Below the pieces are notes generated by a model, which was not told the DNA's origin, made no database searches, and was given only the letters and a program-made list of their open reading frames with translations. This document shows positions 36,326-47,400 of a DNA stretch of 64,000 nucleotides, piece by piece. Numbering within the stretch: position 1 is the first letter of the stretch; every line of letters begins with the position of its first letter. Origin of the DNA: Mucilaginibacter gracilis (GTDB lineage Bacteria; Bacteroidota; Bacteroidia; Sphingobacteriales; Sphingobacteriaceae); NCBI RefSeq assembly GCF_003633615.1, contig NZ_RBKU01000001.1, forward strand, positions 4,588,001 to 4,652,000, written 5' to 3'. Made by a program: the position numbers and the translations under genes.

Positions 36326-38556
36326 TTATTTGACAAAGATTTTATCTCGAAGCAAAATTTTGTCTGAGGCAGAACCGATCATGATATCAAATTCCCCTGG
36401 CTCAACCACCCAATTCAACTGGCTATTATAAAAAGAAAGACTCTCTTTAGTAATGGCAAAGGTTAGCGTTTCACTTTCGCCTCTTTCCAATTTTTTTTTG
36501 ATAAAACCTTTCAGTTCTTTTATTGGCCTTGCAACTGATGCTACCCTATCCCTTATATATAGTTGAGCAATTTCTTCACCGGCATAGTCGCCCGTGTTTG
36601 TTAATGTAAATGAAACTTTTAGGGTGTCGGTTGCGGACATGAAAGATCGGCTTAATTTAAGATCTGAATACGCAAAAGTGGTATAACTCAGCCCGTAGCC
36701 AAAGGCATATTGGGGTGAGTTAGCAACATCGATATAAGCCGACTTATATGTCGTATTCTGATCTTCCATCACCGGTCTGCCAGTGTTTAATTGTGCATAG
36801 GTAAAAGGCAGTTGCCCAACATTACGGGGAATGGATACCGGCAGCTTGCCAGCTGGATTGTAATTGCCGGATAATACGCTGGCAATAGCATTTCCGGATT
36901 CACTGCCCAGCCACCAGGCATAAAGTATAGCATCCGCTTTGTCAGCAATTGAATCAAGTATAAGGGGCCGTCCAGCCATTATAACTGCCACAACCGGCTT
37001 CCCTGTTGCTTTAACTTTAGCAAATAGTTGCTCCTGCACGCCTGGTACATGAATATCGCTTCTCGACTTTGCTTCGCCGCTCATACTGCCGGACTCCCCG
37101 ATCGCCATCAATACCAGGTCGGCTTGCTTCGCTATATTTACAGCTTCATCAAAACCGGCCATTGAAGCGCCGGTTACATCGCAACCTTTAGCAGTCAGAA
37201 ATTTAACATGATTACCATATCTGTTTTTTAAACCTTGTACAAAAGTTACAATAGCTGCGGTATCTACAGGCTGAACAGCCCAACTACCGTCCAGGTCTGC
37301 CCGGGCATCTATTAATGGGCCAATCAGTGCTATCGTCTTTACTGTTGATTGAATGGGTAGTGTATTTCTTTCATTTTTTAATAGAACAATGGAACGTTCA
37401 GCGCAAAAACGCGCTATCAATTTGTGCGATGTATCGTTTAATACTTGTTTTTCCCTTTTTTCATCAGAAAACTTGTATGGGTCATCAAATAATCCTAACT
37501 TATACTTCAGGTATAATATCCTTTTTACAGCATCATCAACTAACGCCATGCTTACTTTCTTTTGTTTGACCAAGGTGCCCAACGTTTTAAGGTAGGCTCT
37601 GCTTTCCATATCCATATCGCTACCCGCAGTTATAGCCCGCAATGCAGCTATTGTATCATTTTCGGCATAGCCATGAGTAACCATTTCGCCGATAGAGCCC
37701 CAATCACTTACGGTAAACCCTTTAAAACCCCATTTGCCTTTTAGTATGTCACGTTGCAGGTAAACGTTACCTGTAGCCGGGATACCGTTTAAAGTATTAA
37801 AAGAATTCATGAATGTTGCCACGCCCGCATCTACAGCGGCTTTGAACGGCGGCAAATAAGTTTCCCATAACATCTGGTTGCTCATATCAACAGCATAGTA
37901 ATCACGACCTGCTGTAGCCGCACCATAACCAGCAAAGTGTTTGGCACAAGCCAGTACAGCATCAGTACTTCCCAGTGTTCCCTGGAAGCCTTTTACCCTG
38001 GCCCTGGCGGCCAAACTCCCTAAATAAGTATCCTCGCCCGCACCTTCCATAATGCGTCCCCATCGCGGGTCGCGGGCAATGTCTACCATTGGCGCAAATG
38101 TCCAGTGGATGCCAGCAGCGGCAGCCTCCTTTGCAGCGATATGTGCAGATTGTTCCAATAGCTCCATGTCCCAGGATGCCGCTTCTGCCAAGGGTATAGG
38201 GAAAACCGTTTTATATCCGTGTATAACATCAAGGCCGAACAATAGCGGTATTTTGAGGCGTGACTGTAAAGCAATACTTTGTACTTGCCTGGTATCTTTT
38301 ACTCCTTTTACATTAAGCATAGAACCTACCAGGCCTTGATATCGCTCTTTTGTGTTTTATTCATAGAATTCACCGGGCCCGTGACCGCTTCTCCCGAGTA
38401 CTGATTCATCTGACCTATTTTTTCTTCAAGAGTCATACGCGCTAATAAGGAATTTACTTTTTTCGTAATCGCGGAATCCTGATTTTGCGAAAATCCTTTT
38501 AGTGGCAACACCACCCCGAATAGAATGGCTGCCAATACAGGCGATTTTATTTTCAT
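36326..38556 (-). pseudogene. GH3 beta-glucosidase split by a frameshift
   Basis: Two frames make one GH3 protein. 38556-38326 encodes the signal peptide and MTLEEKIGQMNQYSGE up to SDIKA, followed by a premature stop. 38320-36326 (664 codons) continues with MLNVKG, LFGLDVIHGYKTVFPIPLAE, KHFAGYG, the nucleophile Asp in FKGFTVSDWGSIGEM, the acid/base region GESGSMSGEAKSRSDI and an FN3-like tail. Restoring GLVGS between the parts (as in IKDGQVG of BglX-type enzymes) requires about four extra bases at GGCC, suggesting a 4-bp deletion. The second frame could reinitiate at ATG 38320 but would lack the signal peptide. A sequencing error is possible. Confidence 0.8.
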
Positions 38557-38654
38557 AAGTCTTAATTAATAAATGTTATTATTTCCAGTTTCAGTGTGTT
38601 CCGGAATAAAAGAATACTTGCTTTTTAGTACCTTAAAAACTATAACCTTCTCCA

Positions 38655-40841
38655 TCATTTTATTTCTGCATTATCAGCCTTGATAATGCTTATAGCATAA
38701 CCACCACCAGGAGCGGAAAACTGTGTTAGCTTAGACTTGTTAGTTATTACCATTTTTCGGATGGTATAGGCTTGCGGGTTTGTTTTATAATGTGCATTTT
38801 TTGCATCCGCATAAATCGTGGCAAGATATGGCCTACCCTCGTCCAGAAAATCGAATGCAATGGTTGAGTTGCGGGCATTATAGCCATTTACATTGCCTAC
38901 GAACCAATTGCCCGTACCTTTTGCTTTGCGGGCAACGGTAATATATTCTCCTGGTTCTGCTTCAATGTATTTGCTGTCTTCCCAATCTACCGCTACATCT
39001 TTGATAAACTGGAAAGCATCAGGAAACCTGTTATAATTTTCCGGCAAATCGGCAGCCATTTGCAGCGGACTGTACATGGTTACATACAAAGCGAGTTGAT
39101 TGGCAATTGTGCTGTTGACATGAGATTTGTTTGCGGGATTAAGCTTGCTGACATCCATTTCAAAGATACCGGGTGTATAATCCATAGGGCCACCCAATAA
39201 TCTTGTAAAAGGTAGTATGGTTACATGGTTTGCTTTAGAGCCGCCAAATGCCTGATATTCGGTTCCTCTTGCAGATTCGTTACCTATCAGATTAGGCCAC
39301 GTGCGGGCTATGCCGGTTGGGCGGACGGCTTCGTGTGCATTAACCATAATATGGTATTCAGCGGCCTTTTCAATGGCATACTGGTAATGATTGACGGTCC
39401 ATTGACTGTAATGATGCTCACCCAACGGGAGAATACTCCCAACATAACCGCTTTTTACAGCATCATAACCATTAGCTTTCATGAACTTGTATGCGGTATC
39501 AATTTGACGCTCATAGTTGCGTATAGAACCAGAGGTTTCGTGGTGCATGATGATCTTTACGCCTTTGGATTTTGCGTAATCTCTTATTTCTTCAACATTG
39601 AAATCAGGATAGGGGGTAACAAAATCAAAAACATGATCTTTAGTGTTTCCAAACCAGTCTTCCCAACCTACGTTCCACCCCTCGGCCAACACAGCATCAA
39701 AGCCGTGTAATGCAGCAAAATCAACATACTTTTTCACATTAGCAGTTGTCGCACCATGCGTTCCATTCGGTTTTGCCTGCTTATAATCGGTGACCCCCAA
39801 CTGAACAGATGCGTATGCATTAGTGTAAGCCCACGTGCTTTTACCGGTGATCATTTCCCACCAAACGCCCATATATTTCATTGGTTTGATCCATGACGTT
39901 TCTTTTATTTTGCAGGGTTCATTGAGATTATAGATCATCTTTGACGCGATGATCTCCCGTGCATCGTCACTTACAAGTATGGTACGCCATGGCGAAGTGC
40001 AAGGCGCCTGCATTTGGCCTTTACGCCCGGTGGCATCTGGCGTTAACCAAGACTGAAAAACATAATTTTTATCATCAAGATTTAAATGCATGCATGCATA
40101 ATTAACCAGAGCTGCTTCGTGCAGATTGATGTACAAACCGTCGGCAGTTTTCATCATTAACGAGGTTTGTACGCCTGTTGGTGAAAAAAATGTTTGCAAT
40201 GGGTTTTCCGCTTTGCATTTTGCCATCAAATTCCTTATCTCTGATAACCTGGACGTTGTATAATCATACTCCTGGCTATCATAATCGCCGGGAATCCAAA
40301 AGGCAGTATGATCACCCGCCATAGCAAACTGTGTTATTTCTTCTTTAATGGTGAAATAGGTTAAGTTTTTTTGCTCTGGAAACTCGTATCGAAACCCAAG
40401 GCCGTCGTTAAATAGGCGAAAACGGATCAGTATTTGCCTGTTGGTCGTTTTTTGGTCAAGGGTAATTGCCAATTCGTTGTAGTGGTTACGTATCGTTTTT
40501 ACCTCCCCCCAAACGGGGGTCCAGCTTTCATCAAACGAGGCTGTTCTTGTATCAATAATGGTAAAATTGTCAAATAAGGACGCTTTGGGGTCAACCGTTC
40601 TTTGCGCTACATCAGCAGCCCTATTATCTTCTGCTACAGGTAATCCATATTCTATCTCAAATCCTAACTTACTTGGCTTTATAACTATTCTACCATTAAA
40701 AGCGAGTTTGTATTTTGGCGTTCCATCGGTTGTTAAATCGAATGTCAAGACAAACTTCCCATTGGGCGATTTGAGTTCCTGTGCTTTTGAAGCCACAAAA
40801 GACATCAGGCAAAAACAAGCAATTATTACATATTTTATCAT
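38655..40841 (-). CDS. glycoside hydrolase family 97 enzyme
   Basis: 728 residues with signal peptide (YVIIACFCLMSFVASKAQ), so periplasmic. An N-terminal beta-super-sandwich (SPNGKFVLTFDLTTDGTPKY) is followed by the (beta/alpha)8 barrel with AVLAEGWNVGWEDWFG, KIIMHHETSGSIRNYERQ, MVNAHEAVRPTGIARTWPN and NESARGTEYQAF, all diagnostic for GH97, then a C-terminal sandwich. The family contains inverting alpha-glucosidases (SusB) and retaining alpha-galactosidases. The Glu residues in HHET and NESARGTE are visible, but the subgroup is not assigned. With GH110-like debris nearby, alpha-galactoside substrates are plausible. Confidence 0.92.
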   Translation of the reverse strand: MIKYVIIACFCLMSFVASKAQELKSPNGKFVLTFDLTTDGTPKYKLAFNGRIVIKPSKLGFEIEYGLPVAEDNRAADVAQRTVDPKASLFDNFTIIDTRTASFDESWTPVWGEVKTIRNHYNELAITLDQKTTNRQILIRFRLFNDGLGFRYEFPEQKNLTYFTIKEEITQFAMAGDHTAFWIPGDYDSQEYDYTTSRLSEIRNLMAKCKAENPLQTFFSPTGVQTSLMMKTADGLYINLHEAALVNYACMHLNLDDKNYVFQSWLTPDATGRKGQMQAPCTSPWRTILVSDDAREIIASKMIYNLNEPCKIKETSWIKPMKYMGVWWEMITGKSTWAYTNAYASVQLGVTDYKQAKPNGTHGATTANVKKYVDFAALHGFDAVLAEGWNVGWEDWFGNTKDHVFDFVTPYPDFNVEEIRDYAKSKGVKIIMHHETSGSIRNYERQIDTAYKFMKANGYDAVKSGYVGSILPLGEHHYSQWTVNHYQYAIEKAAEYHIMVNAHEAVRPTGIARTWPNLIGNESARGTEYQAFGGSKANHVTILPFTRLLGGPMDYTPGIFEMDVSKLNPANKSHVNSTIANQLALYVTMYSPLQMAADLPENYNRFPDAFQFIKDVAVDWEDSKYIEAEPGEYITVARKAKGTGNWFVGNVNGYNARNSTIAFDFLDEGRPYLATIYADAKNAHYKTNPQAYTIRKMVITNKSKLTQFSAPGGGYAISIIKADNAEIK

Positions 40842-40946
40842 ATTCTATTTTGTTAATTCAAAAATTCATCAATTAGTGGTATGGCTACTCCGGCCATTAC
40901 CAGATAATGGCCTTTGTTATGATCTATAAGTTTCCACTTTCTATTA

Positions 40947-41750
40947 CTACCAGTCATCAGTACGAAATGGAGCAGCAGGGAGGCCATCATCGTTATAAAG
41001 CGTAACATCAGGAGAAAAAGACCATGCATACCTAACCGCAACGGGCTGGTCTACCTTGTCCGAAAACACCTCCGGTTTCATCTTCGGTTTACCGTGAAAC
41101 CTAACAACCCCGCCGGCCAGCTGCTCTGCTTTACTTTGAAATATATTACCTAACGGGGCATCCCAGGTATTGTAAACAACCTCTTTGGTATCTTTATCGT
41201 ATAGGGTGCTATACATTTCCAATACCGGATATTTCCAACCCTCTCCAATAAACTGGATGGTATCCTGCTCAATCACATACGGATAGACCTGCCGGTCTAT
41301 TTTTACGTCAAGGCAGGTATCTGTAACAGCAACTACCTGGCACTGCGATATCAGCGGGCGGTCCCAGTCAACAGAGAAGTTACGTAGCACAATATCACTG
41401 CTTGAATCAACATTAGCCACCTGCATTTTTCCGTGAAAAATAAATTCTGAACCGCCGCCATCAATAGTAAGGCCATGCTGTTTAAATAAATTAATCCCTA
41501 TGGGGTTTGACTTCTTATGACCAACTTCTGGATAAAAATCAAAGCGGCCTTTTGGAAATTGAATAGTAACCCGGGCTTTTCCTTTGCAGTATGCAAGTAC
41601 CCGGTTAAGTGCCGGTGTTACATCCTGGCGACTGTCCGGTATAGCTCCGAACGCGGTTACATATACCGTTTCCTGGGAAAAGGCTTGGTTTAGCAAGACC
41701 ATCATGAGGAACAATAAAAAAGGCTTTCTTTTCAATTTGTTTTTTACCAT
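40947..41750 (-). CDS. chimeric ORF: GH110-like N-terminus joined to sialate O-acetylesterase C-terminus
   Basis: 267 residues. Residues 1-25 are a signal peptide. Residues ~28-232 (VYVTAFGAIPDSRQDVTPAL, FPKGRFDFYPE, TIDGGGSEFIFHGKM, VRFHGKPKMKPE) look like the first part of a GH110-type parallel beta-helix alpha-galactosidase, normally ~600 residues. The final ~33 residues (KVDQPVAVRYAWSFSPDVTL, YNDDGLPAAPFRTDDW) are the C-terminal signature of sialate O-acetylesterases. The switch is near 41045-41055. Neither part keeps its active site, so this is probably a deletion fusion and inactive. Followed by unrelated sequence to 40853. Confidence 0.75.
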   Translation of the reverse strand: MVKNKLKRKPFLLFLMMVLLNQAFSQETVYVTAFGAIPDSRQDVTPALNRVLAYCKGKARVTIQFPKGRFDFYPEVGHKKSNPIGINLFKQHGLTIDGGGSEFIFHGKMQVANVDSSSDIVLRNFSVDWDRPLISQCQVVAVTDTCLDVKIDRQVYPYVIEQDTIQFIGEGWKYPVLEMYSTLYDKDTKEVVYNTWDAPLGNIFQSKAEQLAGGVVRFHGKPKMKPEVFSDKVDQPVAVRYAWSFSPDVTLYNDDGLPAAPFRTDDW

Positions 41751-41783
41751 GCTAACGATTGATTAGGATTAGCGTATATGTTG

Positions 41784-42620
41784 TTACTTGCCATTACATG
41801 GAGTTTTATTTTTTTTTGACTTCGAAAATAATTGCGGAAGAAAGTCTGGCAGAGCAAACGCCTTGATCCAACTCACATGGTCTACTCCAGGGAATGTAGC
41901 CATATACACATCAGCTTTCAAAGTAGCCAAACATTTATCCATGCGATATGCTTCTGATACTCCAATCACGGGGTCTTCTTCGCCGTGATAAATGATAAAT
42001 GACGTTTCTGCGGTGGTGCATTTATTATAAAGCCCGGTATCGCCCGCTCCAGAAACAGCTACCGCCGCGGCAAACAGGTTTGGATTGTGATAAACTGCCT
42101 CGTAAGTTGCCATACCACCCATTGATGTGCCGATAATGTAAACGCGGTTGGTATCTACTGCTTCGGCGGCGATAACCGACTTGGTAAGAGCGAGCATGGA
42201 TTGCAGCACTACCGGCATGGGATTGCTGTAATTACAGACTATGGTATAAGGCTTTGTTTGCCGGTTAATATTAGCAGATGCCGAATATTTATCGGTTGGA
42301 CATTGTGGGAACAGCGCTATACAAGGAAATTTTTTTCTGTTCTCGTTTTCCAATAAAAGGGCACCCAAATTTCCTGTATACAACTGGCGCTGGTTTTCAC
42401 TGCCCCGTTCACCACCGCCATGCATGAAAAGCACCAATGGATAATGCTTTTGCCGGTCGTAACCTTCGGGATAAAGTATCCGATAACGGATCGTATCACC
42501 AGCTAACGATACATATTCTTTTCGTAAATATTCGGAATAATTTTGGGCCTTTGCTTTTTGCACAAAGGCAAATAATGTGGTTGCTATAAGCAACAGCTTA
42601 AAACAGTATTTTATAAACAT
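41784..42620 (-). CDS. secreted alpha/beta-hydrolase esterase (prolyl-oligopeptidase-like)
   Basis: 278 residues, signal peptide (KLLLIATTLFAFVQKAKAQ). Oxyanion-hole motif LVLFMHGGGERGSENQ (~61-76), nucleophile elbow IIGTSMGGMA (Ser ~165), acid Asp in GEEDPVIGV (~217) and His in GVDHVSW (~249). This is the LpqC/esterase-like group found in glycan loci, where members remove acetyl or feruloyl groups. First enzyme after susD of module III. Confidence 0.88.
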   Translation of the reverse strand: MFIKYCFKLLLIATTLFAFVQKAKAQNYSEYLRKEYVSLAGDTIRYRILYPEGYDRQKHYPLVLFMHGGGERGSENQRQLYTGNLGALLLENENRKKFPCIALFPQCPTDKYSASANINRQTKPYTIVCNYSNPMPVVLQSMLALTKSVIAAEAVDTNRVYIIGTSMGGMATYEAVYHNPNLFAAAVAVSGAGDTGLYNKCTTAETSFIIYHGEEDPVIGVSEAYRMDKCLATLKADVYMATFPGVDHVSWIKAFALPDFLPQLFSKSKKNKTPCNGK

Positions 42621-42701
42621 ATCTGTTAGTTCTACTATGTCAAAATTTATTGCGTTCGCCTTTATTGGGTTATGTTCAAAGCTTGCCTGGTTGTGGAGTA
42701 A

Positions 42702-42725
42702 ACCCGGGGAATTTCACCCCCGGGT
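42702..42725. terminator. stem-loop after susD, module III
   Basis: ACCCGGGG pairs perfectly with CCCCGGGT around an 8-nt AT-rich loop, between the susD stop and the esterase start. Only three T follow on the minus strand. Comparable to the hairpins after susD in modules I and IV. Confidence 0.5.
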
Positions 42726-42787
42726 CTCTCGTAAAACAGTGCTTAACAATCTGCCGTCACAGGGCTCTTATTAATTGTTCGGGGCAC

Positions 42788-44425
42788 TCAATAACCCGGA
42801 TTTTGTATCAGGTTTGGATTCGTTGCCAAATCCCGGCTGGGTATAGGATACCATATCTTGTAAGGCTTAAAATTACTTTTTAATGAAGGAACGTCTTCTC
42901 GTGGAAACATTACCGCTTCGTCCAAACCCGCCACTACAGTTTGTAATTTATTTGTCCTGATCAGATCAAACCTCCTCCATCCCTCACACAACAACTCCCT
43001 TGATCTTTCGTCCAGCAATTCCTGCATAAAATCTGTTTTCAGGTAGGCGGTTGTGATGGCATTAACCTGGGTTACATTGTCATTACAAGCTCTTAACCTT
43101 ATTTCGCGCAACAAGGAACGGGCGCCGGCTTCGTCACCTGTTTTAAATCTCGCCTCTGCGTACATCAGTATAATATCCGCAAACCTAAGAATGCCATAAT
43201 CTGTCTCTCCTGCCCAGGATGGAATTCCCCTGTTCCTTTTGCTTACGGGGTCATCTTCCCGCCATTTGTTGATGCAGATATTGGAAAGATTGGTGGCAAT
43301 GGCGGCTGGCGTGTAATATGTGTATCCATTAATCACTGTTGATGCCGCATTGCTTGGGATTGAACCGCTGAAACTTAGCGCCCTTCGGCCGTCGTTCGTA
43401 TTAAAGCGAAGGTAGCCTTCTTTCACTGGCCTTACCCAGCCATATGTTCCTGAATTAACTGTAGCGTTACCCGTTGGACCAGCAAGATAAGTAAAGACGA
43501 TATACTCCTGATTACCACCCGCGCCAGCCTGTACAATCATCATGTGTTCATCACGGGCGGTTGTTTCTGTTGCCGCGAGAAACAGGTAATTGAATGGCCT
43601 TATCAGTTTATAGCCGCTATTACTATACGCATCTTTTGCATATTGCAAGGCTAACTGGTAAGCAGAATCTTTATCTACCCAATCAAAACTATTGAGTGGA
43701 AAATTCAGTCCTTGGCCTACATTATTCTCCTTACAACTGGCTATGTATAAGTATAGTTTAGTAAGAAAGGCTGCCGCGGTATATTTGTTTACCCTGCCTG
43801 TAATTGTATTGCGGGCCGGTAAATTATTGTAGGCGTATTTAAAGTTAAACTCAGCCCTGTCCATAATCTCTTTCATCGTAGCTCTGGGGCTCTTTGAATC
43901 GACTATGGATGAATCAGCCAAAGGTACGCCACCCCAAAGCCAGCCCAGGTAACTGTAGAACAAACCCCTCATAAAATACGCTTCGGCAACAATCGTTTTT
44001 TTCCTGGTGGCGTCCATACTGATCGCGGGAACGCGTTCTATAATCAGGTTTGCACGATTTATACCTGCGTATAAAGCAAAATAGGTGTACCACAACAGGG
44101 TGTTTTCCGAGGTGTAAGTGTAATTACTTAGCGCCAGGAAATTAACATCTGTGCTTAGAAGCCCGGGATCCCCGATCAGTTCATCACAACCCATAGATGT
44201 GAGGTACTCCATAGATCGCCCCCACATGGGCTGGTTGCCCTGCCCTTGTACGTCCGGTGAGTTTAAAATATCATAGACCCCGGTAATAGCCAGTTCGGCA
44301 TCGGCGGGCGTTTTATAAAAATTCTCAGTACTCACTACCGAGTACGGCTGCTCCTTCAAAAATTTCTTGCATCCGGCATTAAGCAAAAGCACTAAGGCGA
44401 AATAGGAGTAAATTATTTTTTTCAT
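42788..44425 (-). CDS. RagB/SusD family lipoprotein, module III
   Basis: 545 residues. Lipobox VLLLNAGC (Cys ~19). SusD landmarks: KKTIVAEAYFMRGLFYSYLG (~142-161), LRFADIILMYAEARFKTGDE (~409-428), LLDERSRELLCEGWRRFDLI and the ending IWYPIPSRDLATNPNLIQNP. Partner of the SusC 5 bp upstream. The longest SusD of the four. Confidence 0.93.
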   Translation of the reverse strand: MKKIIYSYFALVLLLNAGCKKFLKEQPYSVVSTENFYKTPADAELAITGVYDILNSPDVQGQGNQPMWGRSMEYLTSMGCDELIGDPGLLSTDVNFLALSNYTYTSENTLLWYTYFALYAGINRANLIIERVPAISMDATRKKTIVAEAYFMRGLFYSYLGWLWGGVPLADSSIVDSKSPRATMKEIMDRAEFNFKYAYNNLPARNTITGRVNKYTAAAFLTKLYLYIASCKENNVGQGLNFPLNSFDWVDKDSAYQLALQYAKDAYSNSGYKLIRPFNYLFLAATETTARDEHMMIVQAGAGGNQEYIVFTYLAGPTGNATVNSGTYGWVRPVKEGYLRFNTNDGRRALSFSGSIPSNAASTVINGYTYYTPAAIATNLSNICINKWREDDPVSKRNRGIPSWAGETDYGILRFADIILMYAEARFKTGDEAGARSLLREIRLRACNDNVTQVNAITTAYLKTDFMQELLDERSRELLCEGWRRFDLIRTNKLQTVVAGLDEAVMFPREDVPSLKSNFKPYKIWYPIPSRDLATNPNLIQNPGY

Positions 44426-44430
44426 CGCAA

Positions 44431-47400
44431 TTAAAATTTAGCGGTTAAACCGAGTGTAATTGTTTTACTTCTTGGATAGGAGATATTGTCTATACCAGGT
44501 AACAACGGCGAATAAGAAGCAATTTCGGGATCAAAGCCTGTATATTTTGTCCATGTATAAAGGTTCTCTGCTGTTATATATAATCTAAATCCGGATATGC
44601 CTGCCGTTTTTAAAAACTTCGATCCTTTCAAATTATAGCTTAGTGTGATATTTTTTAGACGCATGTAGGAGCCGTCTTCTACATAGTAGGAAGATATATC
44701 GGTCTTACCTTGCCCTTTCAATGCCGGAACGGTGTTTGTAGGGTTTGACGTAGTCCACCTGTTTGTCCAAAAATCCTGGGATAAGTTGGCAAAGAAACCC
44801 GCGCCAGCCTGATACCGGTAGCGACCTGTGTTTAAAATATCGTTACCGTAAGACCATTGCAATAACACATTCAATTCAAGATTCTTATATTTAAGATTAT
44901 TGGAAAAACCACCGTAATGTTTGGGATTACTGTTGCTGATGATCGTATAATCGTTGGTATTATCAACTCGTCCGTCACCGTTAAGGTCTTTAAATTTGAG
45001 GTCGCCCGGCCGAACGGTCCGGCCTAATATTGATGGCACACCGGGTTTTAAAGTATTTACCGTGCCTGTTGTAATAAAATCACTGGTTTGGTAGATACCG
45101 TCAAACACGTAACCATACCCGGTTCCAATTGGCTGCCCTACGATAACACGGCCTACGGAGGAAATATTACCTCCTTTTATGTTGACCGGAAGATAGCTTA
45201 CAGATCCTAAGTTGATGATTTTGTTTCTGTTAAAACTGATATTAAAATTGCTCGACCAAGTAAAGTTCTTATTGCGCAGGTTTATGGTACTTAAAGAAAA
45301 TTCAAGACCCTTGTTATCAATCTGCCCAAGATTTTGCCACTGTTTCATAAATCCTGTTTGTGATGAAACATCGGCCTGCAATAAAAGATCTTTTGTCTTC
45401 TTCAAGTAGACATCTGTAGACACGGTTACTCTGTCATCCAATAACGAGAAATCAAGCCCGGCATCATATTGATAAGTGGTTTCCCAGGTAAGTAATGAAT
45501 TGCCTGATATTGACGGGGCCTCTCCCAATGTAGCACTGCCGGTAGAAGCGGAGTAATAAACATTAGACATGGTGGAGAGTGACTGGTATGGTGGGATTCT
45601 TTCATTACCGGTAATACCAAAGCTGGTCCTGAATTTTATATCCGAAAACAGTCTTTGCTTTCTCATAAATCTTTCGTTGGACATTCGCCATGCGAACGCA
45701 CCAGACGGGAATAATGCGGATTTATGATTGTCGGCTAACTTTGATGAAGCATCATTTCTTAAAGTTGCTGTAAATAAATACCTGTCGTCGTATCCGTAGA
45801 TTAACCTGCCAAACTGAGAAACCCTATTATATTTTATTTTATTAGTGGTTGGCAACTTCGTCAACACTTTCGCGCTTGAAATGTTATCCACCGCGTTAAT
45901 ACTTTGTATATCAAAACCTTCTCCAGCCATGTCAAATGTTTCGCTGGTGTAAGAGTTTGCTTCAAAGCCCACCAGTGCAGTAAGTGCGTGCTTTTGTTTA
46001 AATCGCTTCGTATAAGTCAGCGTGTTACTTTCATACCAGTTAGTGCTGTTACTGTTATTTAATATAGCTTTCCCGTTTGCGGCTAGGCCCCAGGATGTAT
46101 TACTCGGATAAAATTCTTTATTGGAGGAATAAGTTAGAACACCACCGCTCCTTACACTTAATGTAAGCCCGTCGATTATCCGGTAATCTGCCACTAAATC
46201 ACCAATTGCCCTTGACAGGGGCGATGATTTATAGGCATAGGTTACAAAGTCTACCGGACTACCAAAGGCTGATCCGTCAGGATCAAGCGCCAAAGATCCA
46301 GGGTCTGGAACATTTACAGGTTTGTACAGCATGAAATTTTGGATAAGTCCGTTGGAGTTCGTTACACCATCCCCCCCGTTTGATGCCGGACCAGTAGCGA
46401 TAGCCTGCGAAACATTGATGTTTCCGCCTATACGAAGCCGGTTAGTTGCATTGTGAGTTATCTTTAAATTAAATCCGTAGCGTTCAAATTTATTATTTAG
46501 AATAAGGCCCTGTTGGTTTAAATAACTGGCTGATCCATAAAATGTTGTTTTTGGGCTCCCACCGCTAAAACTGATGTTATAACTTTGCGACAATGCCTTG
46601 CGCAATACCTCATCCTGCCAGTCGTGCGAGGGTACACCTGCCATATTTTTCGGTGCGTCCAGTAATCCGTCGCCATTACTATCTCTCGACCATACGGTAT
46701 CAATAGGGCCATCTGCCTCAAACCTGTAGTTTGCATAATCCTGTGCACCAAGCATTTTTATTTTCCTAGATGCCCAGGAAACACCAGCATAGGTATTGAG
46801 TTCGATAACCGATGTATTTGATTTGCCGCTCTTGGTTGTAACAATGACCACTCCATTTGCACCCCTTGAGCCGAAAATTGCCGTGGCAGAAGCGTCTTTC
46901 AGGATTTCGATCGATGCAATGTCAGATGGGTTGATACCTGCCATTGGGTTAGTTTGAGATGTATTGCCCAATCCAGAACTTGCCGCTTCGGCATTATTGA
47001 CATCTATCTGCACACCATCAATAACATACAGAGGCTGCGTCCCCGAGTTGAAAGAATTGGTTCCGCGAATGCTAACCGTTGTTGCCGCGCCCGGCTCGCC
47101 AGAGGAAGAGGTAACCTGCACGCCTGCGCTCCTTCCCTGCATCGCATCCATAAAAGATATCGCTTTTGATTGCTGTAGTTCTTCTCCCTTGATGGAGGAG
47201 ATAGAACCAGTTAGATCTGATTTTTTCTGAACACCATATCCTACTACTACCACTTCGTCTAAAATCCGATGATCCTCCTTCAGGGTAACAAGGATTTGTT
47301 GTTTTCCGGCCACAACTATTTCCTCTTGTTTATAGCCTGTATAAAAAAAAACCAGGGTTGCGCTTTCCGGCACCATCAACGTAAAATTTCCGTTTTGGTC

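Noticed and set aside
40853..41041. 62-codon minus-strand ORF overlapping the end of the chimeric gene
   Set aside because: The overlapping frame of the chimera carries the recognisable esterase signature; this one is an out-of-frame shadow.
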